Assembly: GCF_000217715.1 (NCBI RefSeq)
Contig: NC_015666.1
Location: forward strand, 942,270 to 1,006,269
DNA length: 64,000 nucleotides
Origin: Halopiger xanaduensis SH-6
Lineage (GTDB): Archaea > Halobacteriota > Halobacteria > Halobacteriales > Natrialbaceae
Direction: 5' to 3'
Part shown: one piece after another, positions 43,670 to 52,185 of the stretch
How the letters are laid out: the number at the start of each line of letters is the position of its first letter
Position numbering within the stretch: position 1 is the stretch's first letter
Program-made: the position numbers and the translations under genes
Notes under the pieces: generated by a model
The model's database searches: none
Told to the model about the DNA's origin: nothing
The model's input: only the letters and a program-made list of their open reading frames with translations

Positions 43670-44935
43670 ATGAATCCAGGCGATCGCGTTCGGGTCGACC
43701 GCGAAGATCGCACGTACGAAGGCGTCGTGCTCCCCTCGAGCACGGACGACCACCTCGTAGTGAAACTCGAGGGCGGCTACAACGTCGGGGTCGACCGCGA
43801 CGAGGCCGCAGTCGAGGTGCTCGCGGAGGGCGCCTACGAGATCGACGGCACCGACTCCGTTGGGAGCGAGGACGACGAGGACGGAGAGGCCTCCGAGATC
43901 GAGTTCGACGAGGACCTGCCGACGATCTCGCTGATCTCGACCGGCGGGACCATCGCCTCGACGGTCGACTACCGAACCGGCGCCGTCACGGCGCAGTTCG
44001 ACGCCGAGGACGTCCTGCGGGCCGTCCCCGATCTGGCGGGCCGCGCGAACTACCGCGGCCGCGTCGTCGCCAACATCCTCTCGGAGAACATGGAGCCGCC
44101 GATCTGGCGGGAACTCGCCGAGGCGGTCCGCGAGGAGATCGAGGCCGGCGCCGACGGCGTCGTCGTCATGCACGGGACCGACACGATGCAGTACTCCGCC
44201 GCCGCGCTCGCGTTCATGCTCGAGACGCCGGTCCCGATCGTCTTCACGGGCAGCCAGCGCTCGGCGGACCGTCCCTCCTCCGATAACGTGATGAACGCCG
44301 TCTCGGCCGTCGAAGCAGCCAAGAGCGACTGCGCCGAGGTGCTGGTCTGCATGCACGGCTCCGAGAGCGACGACGTCTGCGCGCTCCACCGCGGCACCCG
44401 CGTCCGGAAGAACCACACCTCCCGGCGCGACGCCTTCGAGACGATCGGCGCGGAGTCGCTGGGAACCGTCGACTACGAAACTGAGACCGTCGAATTCCGC
44501 CGCGACTATCAGCAGCGCGGCGACACCGACCTCGCAATCGAGCCCGAACTCGAGGACGACGTCGAACTTCTGAAGTTCACGCCCGGCATGGATCCCCAGT
44601 TCCTCGACGTCGTCGAGGGGTCGGAAGGCCTGATCATCGAGGGGACCGGCCTCGGACACGTCCACACGGACCTCATCCCCCGCATCGAGGAACTGATCGA
44701 GGACGGGACGACCGTCGTCATGACGAGTCAGTGCCTCGAGGGTCGGGTCTGCGACCGCGTCTACGATACGGGCCGCGACCTGCTGGACGCCGGCGTCATC
44801 GAGGCCGGCGACACCCTGCCCGGCACCGCGAAGGTCAAGCTGATGTGGGCGCTCGAGAACAGCGCGGACGTCGAGGAGGCGATGAGCACCTCGCTGGCCG
44901 GCGAACTGCAGGAGCGCTCCGTCCCCTGGGAATAG
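43670..44935 (+). CDS. gatD: Glu-tRNA(Gln) amidotransferase subunit D
   Basis: Asparaginase-like subunit of the archaeal GatDE enzyme. It hydrolyses glutamine so that GatE can convert Glu-tRNA(Gln) to Gln-tRNA(Gln). It has 421 residues. An N-terminal SH3-like domain (about 1-75) is followed by the amidase domain with TGGTIAS (91-97) and HGTDTM (168-173). MGSQ-type region FTGSQRSADRPSSDNVMNA and SQCLEGRV complete it. GatE is not in the window. TATA-like CCTTCAAGTCC lies about 30 nt before the ATG. Confidence 0.96.
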   Translation: MNPGDRVRVDREDRTYEGVVLPSSTDDHLVVKLEGGYNVGVDRDEAAVEVLAEGAYEIDGTDSVGSEDDEDGEASEIEFDEDLPTISLISTGGTIASTVDYRTGAVTAQFDAEDVLRAVPDLAGRANYRGRVVANILSENMEPPIWRELAEAVREEIEAGADGVVVMHGTDTMQYSAAALAFMLETPVPIVFTGSQRSADRPSSDNVMNAVSAVEAAKSDCAEVLVCMHGSESDDVCALHRGTRVRKNHTSRRDAFETIGAESLGTVDYETETVEFRRDYQQRGDTDLAIEPELEDDVELLKFTPGMDPQFLDVVEGSEGLIIEGTGLGHVHTDLIPRIEELIEDGTTVVMTSQCLEGRVCDRVYDTGRDLLDAGVIEAGDTLPGTAKVKLMWALENSADVEEAMSTSLAGELQERSVPWE

Positions 44936-45065
44936 GACGGACACGGCTGCGTTTGGTGTCTTCGATGCCGTTTCGATACTCGAGACTCGATTCTGCGGCC
45001 CAACGGACCCAAACCGACCGACTGCGAAGCGACGGATCTACACCGAAACGAGCGAACGACTCAGT

Positions 45066-46007
45066 ATGAACATCCGACGCGCGACACACGACGATTACGA
45101 GGCCGTCGCCGACTTCACGAGCGACATCTGGACGGACCGCGGCGGCGACTACATCCCGCGGATCTACCACGACTGGCTCGAGGACGAACCCGGCCAGGGC
45201 AAGAAGACCTTCCTCGCCGAAATCGACGGCGAGGCCGCCGGCATCGTGCAGGCGGTGATGCTCTCCGAGGACGAGGCCTGGTTCCAGGGGATGCGCGTCG
45301 CCGCCGAGCACCGCCGCAAGGGCGTGAGCACTCGGCTCAACGAGGCGTGTTTCGAGTGGGCCCGCGAGCACGGTGCGACCGTCGCGCGGGTGATGATCTT
45401 CTCGTGGAACGCGGCTTCCTTCGGCGCGACGCGAGCCAACGGCTACGAGCCGCTCGCCGAGTTCCGGTTCGCACAGCCCGACCCCGCAACCGACGCGGAC
45501 CTCGATGCGGAGCTGGACGGATATCGCGTCTCGAGCGATCCGACGGCCGCGTGGCGCTACTGGACCCACAGCGACGCCCGCGAGCACCTCGACGGGCTCG
45601 GCCTCGCCCCCGAAGAGTCGTGGGCCGTCCGCGAACTGACGCGCGAGGATTTCGACCGGCTCGCGGACGAGAGCGCCGTCTTCGCGGTCGAAAGCGAGGA
45701 CGGGCTCGCAGGTGCCGCCTACCGGTCGCGGACCTACGAGCGCACGGTCGACGACGCGGAGGGCGACTCGAGCGAAGACGAACCGACCACCGAAACGTGG
45801 GCCGAGTACGGCGTCGGCGCGTGGAACAGCGTCGACGCCGCGCGGGCGCTGTTCGCGGCCATCGCTCGAGACGCGGCCGACTGCGGCGCGGACAAGACGC
45901 GCGTGCTGATCCCGGAAACGCCGCGGTACGTCACCGATGCGCCCTACGCCGGCGTCGGCATCTCCGAAGAGCCGGACTTCGTGCTCGGCATCGATCTCAC
46001 GACCTGA
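45066..46007 (+). CDS. GNAT N-acetyltransferase, two-lobed
   Basis: A 313-residue protein. The first GNAT domain (MNIRRATHDDYEAVADFTSDIW...MRVAAEHRRKGVSTRLNEACFEWAREHG) carries the acetyl-CoA loop R-x-x-G-V/x-S. The C-terminal half (about 160-313) is a degenerate second lobe with GVGAWNSVDAARALFAAIARDA and VLIPETPRYVTDAPYAGVG. The substrate is unknown. The gene is convergent with samp1, 18 bp from its stop. Confidence 0.88.
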   Translation: MNIRRATHDDYEAVADFTSDIWTDRGGDYIPRIYHDWLEDEPGQGKKTFLAEIDGEAAGIVQAVMLSEDEAWFQGMRVAAEHRRKGVSTRLNEACFEWAREHGATVARVMIFSWNAASFGATRANGYEPLAEFRFAQPDPATDADLDAELDGYRVSSDPTAAWRYWTHSDAREHLDGLGLAPEESWAVRELTREDFDRLADESAVFAVESEDGLAGAAYRSRTYERTVDDAEGDSSEDEPTTETWAEYGVGAWNSVDAARALFAAIARDAADCGADKTRVLIPETPRYVTDAPYAGVGISEEPDFVLGIDLTT

Positions 46008-46025
46008 TAAACGACGATCGGTCCG

Positions 46026-46310
46026 TTACCCGCCGCTGACCGGCGGGAACAGCGCCAGTTCGTCGCCCTCTTCGAGTTCCGTCTCGAGGCCCTCCTCCTC
46101 GCGGACGTTCGTGCCGTTGCGCAGGACGTTGATCTGTGATCGGAGGTCGTCGCCCTCCTCGTCGAGCACGCGACCCTCGAGTTCGGCGTGCTCCGCAAGG
46201 AGGGCGTCGAGGGCGTCCCCGACGGTATCGCCGGCGGCCGCGTCGACGGTTACGTGTTTGTCGCCCGTCCGTTCGGCGAGGTCGGCGAAGAGTTTCCACT
46301 CGATAGGCAT
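46026..46310 (-). CDS. samp1: Ubiquitin-like small archaeal modifier protein SAMP1
   Basis: A 94-residue beta-grasp protein of the MoaD/ThiS fold. The opening EWKLFADLAERTG, the middle RSQINVLRNGTNV and the C terminus LALFPPVSGG match SAMP1 of Haloferax, which is conjugated to protein lysines and also supplies sulfur for molybdopterin. The diglycine end is exposed and ready for activation by the E1-like UbaA. UbaA is not in the window. The ATG at 46310 is chosen; the codon at 46337 would add MPPAPIPPR. Confidence 0.94.
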   Translation of the reverse strand: MPIEWKLFADLAERTGDKHVTVDAAAGDTVGDALDALLAEHAELEGRVLDEEGDDLRSQINVLRNGTNVREEEGLETELEEGDELALFPPVSGG

Positions 46311-46366
46311 ACGTGGCGGTATCGGTGCCGGCGGCAAGTAGCTACCGCTCCGCGGGACGGGAGCGG

Positions 46367-47710
46367 TCAGTCCGATCGGGTCGGATCTCGGGTCGGCTCG
46401 GCCGTCCGATCCCGCTCTCGCTCTCGCTCTCGAGAGCGACCCTGCTCGTCGCGGCCGTCATCGCCGTCGCCGTCGCCACCGTCGGTCCGCTCGGTCTCCG
46501 CGATGCGCCGCAGCGCGTCCGGTCGACCCAGGACGTAGGCGGTGTCGCCGGCCTCGAGTCGAACGTCCGCAGCCGGCAACGCGACCGGGTCGCCGTCGCC
46601 GGCCCGCTCGAGGGCGACAACCAGTACCGGCAGCGAGCCGACCGCCTCGCCGGCGAGCCCGCTGTCGGCGTCGATGGGGAGCGTCGTCACGGTGTCGTTG
46701 GCCGTCCGGAGCAGGGAGACGAGTTCCCGCTCCGTCCCGGGGGTGTCCGGCCGGGTGACGAGCCGATAGTCGGCGCCGGGCTCGAGCGCGGCGGCGTCGT
46801 CGGCGTCGACGGCGACGGTCGCCACGTCGCCGGCGGTCGCGCGGAGTTCGCCCTCGGCGAGCCGCCGCATCGGGCCGCTGGTGCCGTTGTTCTCGTCGCC
46901 GCTGTCGCCCTTTCCGTCCCCGCCGTCGCGCCCCCAGATGCGGACGGTATCACCCGGACTGGCGTCCGGTGCGGGATCGCCGCTGACGGCGACGGCGACG
47001 GTCCCCGGCGCGAGCGTCGGCCCGATCCCCGCCGGCCGGCTGCCGACCGCGAGGTACTCGACCGTCTTTTTCGAGGTGAGTTCGACCTCGACGTAGCCGA
47101 TCCCGTGATCGCGCTCGAGGCGGTCGATCAGCCGCTCCCGCAACTGGTCGGCGGGGAGCCGTCGCGGGAAGAGGAACGTTTCGCCCGCTAATTCCGCCTT
47201 CGTCGCCTCGTCGACGGGGTCGTAGCCGTCGACGTCCTCGATCTCCTCGGGGAGTTCGACGCTGACGACCCGGCCCGCCGACCGGAGCAGTTGGCCGACG
47301 TCGTTGATCGTCCGCGGCGCGGTGACCAGGAACATCTCTCGAGCGAGGTAGTCGCCCGTCCGGCGGCCGGCGTCGGCGGCGATCCCGCTGGCGACGAGCG
47401 CGGCGATCGTGATGACGGCGGCTTCGGGCTCGAGCATCTCCGACTGCCCGAGCACCGCGTCCCGCAGCGCGGCCTGCGTGTTCATCAGGAGCGCGACGGG
47501 CGAGATGCCGAGCAGTATCGCGACGCCGTCGGGGATCTCGTCGTCGCTGTACCAGCGGAACGCGATAGCCGCGATCGCCCCCGTTCCGGCCGCGAGCAGG
47601 CTGAACCCGATGATGCCGATTACCGCGTCGAGCAGCGTCTCGGACGAGATCGATTGCAGGTCCTCTATTCCAATGGCGGAGAGGTCGATCATCGGTGTCG
47701 GGCCGATCAT
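46367..47710 (-). CDS. Membrane protein with TrkA-C (RCK_C)-like domains, second of pair
   Basis: A 447-residue protein. Three hydrophobic segments at the N terminus (AVIGIIGFSLLAAGTGAIAAIAF, GVAILLGISPVALLMN, AVITIAALVASGIAA) precede a cytosolic region of beta-rich segments. Two stretches, ATVAVDADDAAALEPGADYRLV and PVALPAADVRLEAGDTAYVLGRP, resemble RCK_C/TrkA-C lobes. The tail is a highly charged R/E/D repeat. Its start overlaps the stop of the upstream gene by 4 bp (47707-47710). Together they stand back-to-back with a K+ channel gene, so a role in ion transport is likely; direct function unknown. Confidence 0.8.
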   Translation of the reverse strand: MIGPTPMIDLSAIGIEDLQSISSETLLDAVIGIIGFSLLAAGTGAIAAIAFRWYSDDEIPDGVAILLGISPVALLMNTQAALRDAVLGQSEMLEPEAAVITIAALVASGIAADAGRRTGDYLAREMFLVTAPRTINDVGQLLRSAGRVVSVELPEEIEDVDGYDPVDEATKAELAGETFLFPRRLPADQLRERLIDRLERDHGIGYVEVELTSKKTVEYLAVGSRPAGIGPTLAPGTVAVAVSGDPAPDASPGDTVRIWGRDGGDGKGDSGDENNGTSGPMRRLAEGELRATAGDVATVAVDADDAAALEPGADYRLVTRPDTPGTERELVSLLRTANDTVTTLPIDADSGLAGEAVGSLPVLVVALERAGDGDPVALPAADVRLEAGDTAYVLGRPDALRRIAETERTDGGDGDGDDGRDEQGRSRERERERDRTAEPTRDPTRSD

Positions 47711-48966
47711 CGTGCGATCCCTCCGGCCCCGCTTTCGAGCACCGCGTCGACGAGCCCCTCGGGACCGACGACGAACGCCTCGTCGCCGACCTCGAGGCGG
47801 CGCTCGAGGCCGGGCGCGAACACCCAGCCGCGGCGCCGGCCGTCGGTGTCGCTCTCCCGCCGGCGAGCTGCGAGGATCTGCACTTCGGGATTCTCGTGGA
47901 TTTCCTCGGCGACCGCCGGCGTATCGACGGTGAGTCGCTGGATCGCGTAGCCGGCCCGTTTGACCAGCGCGAAGGCCTCGAACTCGTGGCTCGTACCGCG
48001 CGAGCGGACGATCAGCCGGGCGTCGTCGACCTCGAGCAGGGGCTTCACGTCCCGGCGCGGGACGGCAACGGTGACCCGGCCCGGTCCGCCGGCGGTCGAC
48101 CGGTTCGGCGTGGACGGTTCGGGTTCGGGCCGCTCACCGCCGTCCGGAACAGCCGTCTCCTCCGTCTCCGCGTCGGCCGCCGCCGCGGCGTCCGCGGCCC
48201 GCTCGAGGTCGATCTCGCTGCGGGCGCTGAGCACGGTCCCGGTCGTCGAGCGATCGCCCGCGCGGATCGTCACCTCGTCGCCGCGCGCCAGTCCCGTCGG
48301 CACCAGCGTCGTCAGCGAGATGGCGCGCTGGCCCGCCGGCACGCGCCGCGAGAGGCCGCCGGAGGGCGGCGCCGCCGCGATCGTCGCCCGCGCCTGTTCG
48401 TCGAGGCTCACGTCGACGTCCGCGAGTTCGTGCTCCGTTCGGAGCCGCTCCTCGAGGCGCGTCTCGAGTTCCGACAGCGGGAGGTCGGCGGGGAGCTTCC
48501 AGGAGCCGCCCTTGATCGTCGCCCGGAGGTCGGGCGACAGCGGCGGATAGCCCTCCATGTCGTGGATCTCGCCCGTCGGCCGAACCGTGACCTGGCCGAC
48601 GGTGCCGACGAGTTCGACGACGTCGGCCGACAGCGTCCGCTGGCGGAGCGACGTAAACGAGAGGCGGTGGGGCAGATTCATGCCGAGCGTATCGCCCTGG
48701 CTGTGAGCGTACAGCGAGAGCATGAGGACGACGAGGACGGCGACCAGCAGGCGGGGCGACTGGGCGATCGTGGGTTCGACCAGGCCCATGAGTCCGCCCT
48801 GCACGCTGGCGATCGACAGCGAGAGCACGACCACACCGAACCCGGGCAGGGTCACGCCCGTGAAATAGCGGACGAGAAAGCCGAGCGAACCGGCGACGAG
48901 CGCGGGAACGATGCCGGTCAGGAGACCGAGATAGATACCGAGTAAGACTTCGACCGGAAGCGCCAT
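47707..48966 (-). CDS. Membrane protein with TrkA-C (RCK_C)-like domains, first of pair
   Basis: A 419-residue protein. Hydrophobic segments EVLLGIYLGLLTGIVPALVAGSLGF, LPGFGVVVLSLSIASVQGG and LLVAVLVVLMLSLYAHSQG are followed by a cytosolic half. DEQARATIAAAPPSGG and VPRRDVKPLLEVDDARLIVRSRG show the repeated beta pattern. The end LERRLEVGDEAFVVGPEGLVDAV is a typical TrkA-C closing motif. TATA-like GGTTTAACC (48989-48996) supports the start at 48966. Divergent from the K+ channel gene, 126 bp away, so one regulatory region may serve both. Confidence 0.82.
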   Translation of the reverse strand: MALPVEVLLGIYLGLLTGIVPALVAGSLGFLVRYFTGVTLPGFGVVVLSLSIASVQGGLMGLVEPTIAQSPRLLVAVLVVLMLSLYAHSQGDTLGMNLPHRLSFTSLRQRTLSADVVELVGTVGQVTVRPTGEIHDMEGYPPLSPDLRATIKGGSWKLPADLPLSELETRLEERLRTEHELADVDVSLDEQARATIAAAPPSGGLSRRVPAGQRAISLTTLVPTGLARGDEVTIRAGDRSTTGTVLSARSEIDLERAADAAAAADAETEETAVPDGGERPEPEPSTPNRSTAGGPGRVTVAVPRRDVKPLLEVDDARLIVRSRGTSHEFEAFALVKRAGYAIQRLTVDTPAVAEEIHENPEVQILAARRRESDTDGRRRGWVFAPGLERRLEVGDEAFVVGPEGLVDAVLESGAGGIAR

Positions 48967-49092
48967 TGTGGGCAACTGTACCGGATCGGTTAAACCAGTA
49001 CCGACGTCGCCTCGGCCCGGCGCCGCTCGGGATGTCTCCGCTCGAGGCGGCGAACGGAGACGTTTAACTGACCCCGACGCAGACGGGTGGGT

Positions 49093-50277
49093 ATGGTCGA
49101 CGACGGGTCGGGACGCTCGCGGTTGCCCGAGGACTGGCAGCGGCTCCTCTCGATTCGCGTGACGATCGTTCTCGCGTTGACCGTCGCCGTGCTCTCGGTC
49201 GCGACGGCGCTCGTCAACATCCAGACGAACGTCGTCGGCGGACCGCTGGCCGAGTACGTTCCCGAGGCGATTCAAAGCGCCGCCGCCTTCACCGGCGCGC
49301 TGACCGGGTTCCTGATGCTCGGGAGCGCGCTCACGCTCCGGCGGGGCCTCCGCGCGGGCTGGTGGGCCACCCTGCTGTTGCTCCCGTTGACCGCAGCGCA
49401 GGGCCTGCTCCAGTCGAGCCAGTATTCGATGCCGCTGGTCGTGCTCTCGCTGGTGACCGTCCCCGTCTTGCTGCTCAGCCGCAAGCGGTTCACCAACTCG
49501 CTCTCGCTGACGACGACCCAGATCGCCGCCGGCTTCGCCCTGCTGGGCGTCCAGGCCTACGGTACCATCGGCGCCTACGCGCTCCGCGAGGACTTCGAGG
49601 GAATCAGCAACATCCTCGACGCCTTCTACTTCACGCTGATCACCTCGAGCACGGTCGGCTACGGCGACATCACGCCCGATCAGGGCTCGACCGAAGCGAT
49701 GCTGTTTACGATGTCCGTGCTCGTGCTCGGCGTGGCCAGCTTCGGTATCGCTATCGGGGCGCTGGTCGGCCCGGCGATCCAGACCCGCATCACGAAGACA
49801 CTCGGACGCATGAGCGACTCACAACTCGAGCTGCTCGAGGATCACCTCCTCGTGCTCGGCTACGGCGAACTGACGGAACCGATCGTCGACGAACTCGCGG
49901 CCAACGACCGGGAGTTCGTCGTCGTCACCACCGACGCCGCGGCGGACGAACTCGCGGACCGCGACGTGCCGGTCGTCACCGGCGACCCCAGCGACGAGGC
50001 CCCGCTGGAACGGGCGAAGATCGAGCGGGCGGCGGGCATCCTCGTCGCCACGAACGAGGACGCCCGGGACGCGCTGGCGATCCTCACCGCGCGGCAACTC
50101 GCGCCGAAGACCCGCATCGTCGCCGCCGCAACGGACCGCGAGAACACGAAGAAACTCGAGCACGCCGGTGCCGACGCGGTGATCAGTCCGTCGCTGCTGG
50201 GCGGGCACCTGCTGGTTCGCTCGGCGCTGGGCGGCGACGACTCGGAGCTGATCGACCGCATTCTCGAGAACGAGTAG
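49093..50277 (+). CDS. Potassium channel with TrkA-N (RCK) domain
   Basis: A 394-residue channel. N-terminal hydrophobic segments are followed by the pore loop with selectivity filter TVGYGD (in FTLITSSTVGYGDITPDQG) and an inner helix (LFTMSVLVLGVASFGIAIGALVG). The cytosolic RCK domain begins LLVLGYGELTEPIVDELAAND. It continues with VVTGDPSDEAPLERAKIERAAGILVAT and GADAVISPSLLGGHLLVRS. About five TM segments precede the pore, more than the usual two, in line with the voltage-gated-like Kch group. Start at 49093 follows CGTTTAACTG by about 27-34 nt. Confidence 0.94.
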   Translation: MVDDGSGRSRLPEDWQRLLSIRVTIVLALTVAVLSVATALVNIQTNVVGGPLAEYVPEAIQSAAAFTGALTGFLMLGSALTLRRGLRAGWWATLLLLPLTAAQGLLQSSQYSMPLVVLSLVTVPVLLLSRKRFTNSLSLTTTQIAAGFALLGVQAYGTIGAYALREDFEGISNILDAFYFTLITSSTVGYGDITPDQGSTEAMLFTMSVLVLGVASFGIAIGALVGPAIQTRITKTLGRMSDSQLELLEDHLLVLGYGELTEPIVDELAANDREFVVVTTDAAADELADRDVPVVTGDPSDEAPLERAKIERAAGILVATNEDARDALAILTARQLAPKTRIVAAATDRENTKKLEHAGADAVISPSLLGGHLLVRSALGGDDSELIDRILENE

Positions 50278-50296
50278 CGGCGGCCGCCCGTTCCCG

Positions 50297-51721
50297 CTAG
50301 CGCCGGCGACCCCGGTGGACGATCGCCACGTCCGCCTCGAGGTCGCTCACCTTCTCGAACGTCGGCGGCGAGACGAACCGCGAGGCGGCCGACCGGTCGG
50401 TGCTCGAGCCGAGGAAGACCACGTCGTACTGCGAATCGACCCGCGAGAGGTACCGCGCGACGGGTTCGGTGACGACGTGGGTGTCGAAGCGGCCGTCGAA
50501 GGCGTCGACGAGGTTCGCCAGCGTGTTCTCGGCTCGTCGGCGCCTGGATTCGCGTTTGATGCAGGTACAGACGCCGACGGGTTGGGTGCGGCCGGCCAGT
50601 CGCAGCGCGAAGTCGACCATCGCGCGGGCGGTGTCGCCGGCCCCGCGAACCGGTACCAGCACCTGCCGCCACCGCTCGCGGCCGTCGCTCGCGCGGAAGG
50701 CGATGACGTCGATCTCGCTGTCGAATAGTCCCCGGATGAACGGCGAGAGGCCGCCCCTGTCGTCTTCGGCGTACGGCGTGACGATGAGGTCGCAGTTTTG
50801 CTCCCTGGCGGTCTGGAGGACGAGCCGCGCCGACGGCTCGCGCCGGTCGTCGCCGGCGACGATGACCTCGCAGGGGACGTCGTACCGCGACTCGAGTTCC
50901 TCGGCGAGCCGTTCGACGGCGTCGACGGTTTCGGTCGTTCGCTCGTCGCCGTCGGGTTCGGCCGGCGAGGACGAATCGTCGTCACCCTGGTAGACCGTCT
51001 CGAAGAGCACGACTTTCCCCGCCTCGTGCGCGCCGGCGAGTTCGGCGGCGAAGCGGGCCACCGTCTCGGGGTCGACGCCCGAGGCCGCACACCCCTCGCT
51101 CATCGGCACGAGCACGTGATCGTCGCCGCTGGTCGTCCGGTAGAGGTAGCGGGCGCGTTGCTCGTAGAACCGATCGCGCCAGACGACGAACGTCGCCGCG
51201 ACGAACGCGCTCGAGACGACGAGCCCGAGCACGTAGGCCAGTCGGGCGTTCCCGGTTACGAGCACCAGCAGCGCGGTCGAGAACGCGGTCGGTTCCTCGA
51301 GGTCGAGCGCCCAGGTGCAAGCGCCGGTGAAGAAGATTCCCAGGGCCGCGCCGGCGGCGCTGACGGTGCCGCTGTGGAGTCCCAACTCGCCGACGACCGC
51401 GAGCGCGACCCAGCCACAGAGTGCGCCGACGGTCATACCGCCGACGAACGTCCACGGGTCCGAGTACCGTCCTTCGGGATCGGCGAAGAGGGTGTACGTT
51501 CCGGAAGCCAGCGGCGGGAACAAGAGGAAGGAAACGATCGCCGTCGCGTTCGAGAGCCACGTGACGGCCCCGATGAGCAGCGGCACGAAGACGAGCACCG
51601 AGAGGTGCAACAGGTTCCGCGTCCGTTCGAGCCACCGCAGGACAGCGTCGAGTTCGCGCCGCTCCAGGCGGCGCAGTCGTCTCGCGAGTGCAGCCAGTCG
51701 CGCTCGCAGCGTCTCGAGCAT
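50297..51721 (-). CDS. HPP family membrane domain fused to UspA domains
   Basis: A 474-residue protein. A positively charged N-terminal helix (ARLAALARRLRRLERRELD) precedes about five hydrophobic segments. GVLLFP-like VSFLLFPPLASGTYTLFADPEGRYSDPWTFVGG is the HPP-family hallmark region. The cytosolic half (about 210-474) holds two UspA-like folds, the first with VLVPMSEGCAASGVDPETVARFAAELA, the second with QVLVPVRGAGDTARAMVDFALRLAG. Membrane HPP plus stress-protein domain suggests a regulated transporter. The short 3' neighbour K+ channel is convergent. The longer frame to 51964 is unlikely. Confidence 0.85.
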   Translation of the reverse strand: MLETLRARLAALARRLRRLERRELDAVLRWLERTRNLLHLSVLVFVPLLIGAVTWLSNATAIVSFLLFPPLASGTYTLFADPEGRYSDPWTFVGGMTVGALCGWVALAVVGELGLHSGTVSAAGAALGIFFTGACTWALDLEEPTAFSTALLVLVTGNARLAYVLGLVVSSAFVAATFVVWRDRFYEQRARYLYRTTSGDDHVLVPMSEGCAASGVDPETVARFAAELAGAHEAGKVVLFETVYQGDDDSSSPAEPDGDERTTETVDAVERLAEELESRYDVPCEVIVAGDDRREPSARLVLQTAREQNCDLIVTPYAEDDRGGLSPFIRGLFDSEIDVIAFRASDGRERWRQVLVPVRGAGDTARAMVDFALRLAGRTQPVGVCTCIKRESRRRRAENTLANLVDAFDGRFDTHVVTEPVARYLSRVDSQYDVVFLGSSTDRSAASRFVSPPTFEKVSDLEADVAIVHRGRRR

Positions 51722-51827
51722 CACTGCCTGCCATTTCGCTCCGCGACGAAAACTGTTGGTTCTGCAGCGAGTACGGCGGCGCGATCGGCCGCGGTGCGAT
51801 ACATTCACCCGATTTCTCACAACAGGC

Positions 51828-51834
51828 ATATACC
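51828..51834 (+). promoter_or_regulatory. TATA-like box catatac
   Basis: It lies 27-33 bp before the GTG start of the small HalOD1 gene and is one of the clearer archaeal TATA boxes in the window. Its spacing to GTG rather than to any ATG is the main reason for the chosen start. Confidence 0.55.
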
Positions 51835-51860
51835 GGTGTGGGCTGTTACCAGTACTATTG

Positions 51861-52118
51861 GTGTCCTCAGTGAGCAACGTCGTGATCCGCCACCGATTCG
51901 ACTGGTCGAATACGTCACCGAGCAGCGCTATTATCGCCGCGATCGCCGCGATCGAGAACGTCAATCCGATGCATCTCGATCTCGTCCTCTACCGTCACAT
52001 CGATCCCACCGCACTCGATACGCTCGTCGCGACCGACGAACGAATTGCAGTATCGTTCTCCCTCGACGACTACCTGATTTCGATCGAGGGAAGCGACCTC
52101 ACCGTTCGGAATCGCTGA
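51861..52118 (+). CDS. HalOD1 output-domain protein
   Basis: An 85-residue protein that is a single HalOD1 domain, a haloarchaeal output module often attached to receiver domains. The pattern RFDWSNTSPSSAIIAAIAAIENVNP, then LVLYRHIDPTALDTLVA and AVSFSLDDYLISIEGSDLTV, matches. The longer frame from 51315 runs over the HPP gene and is ignored. GTG at 51861 is leaderless relative to catatac. Neighbours are two regulators on the other strand, TrmB-like and DUF7344. Confidence 0.8.
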   Translation: MSSVSNVVIRHRFDWSNTSPSSAIIAAIAAIENVNPMHLDLVLYRHIDPTALDTLVATDERIAVSFSLDDYLISIEGSDLTVRNR

Positions 52119-52185
52119 GATCGACGCGACGGACGTCTCGGACCCGCGACGGTGCCCGTCGGCGAGACGGTCCGGCCCGCCGGCG

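Noticed and set aside
43430-44944. 504-residue minus-strand ORF opposite gatD
   Set aside because: Antisense to GatD, whose asparaginase motifs are clear; no motifs in the opposite frame.
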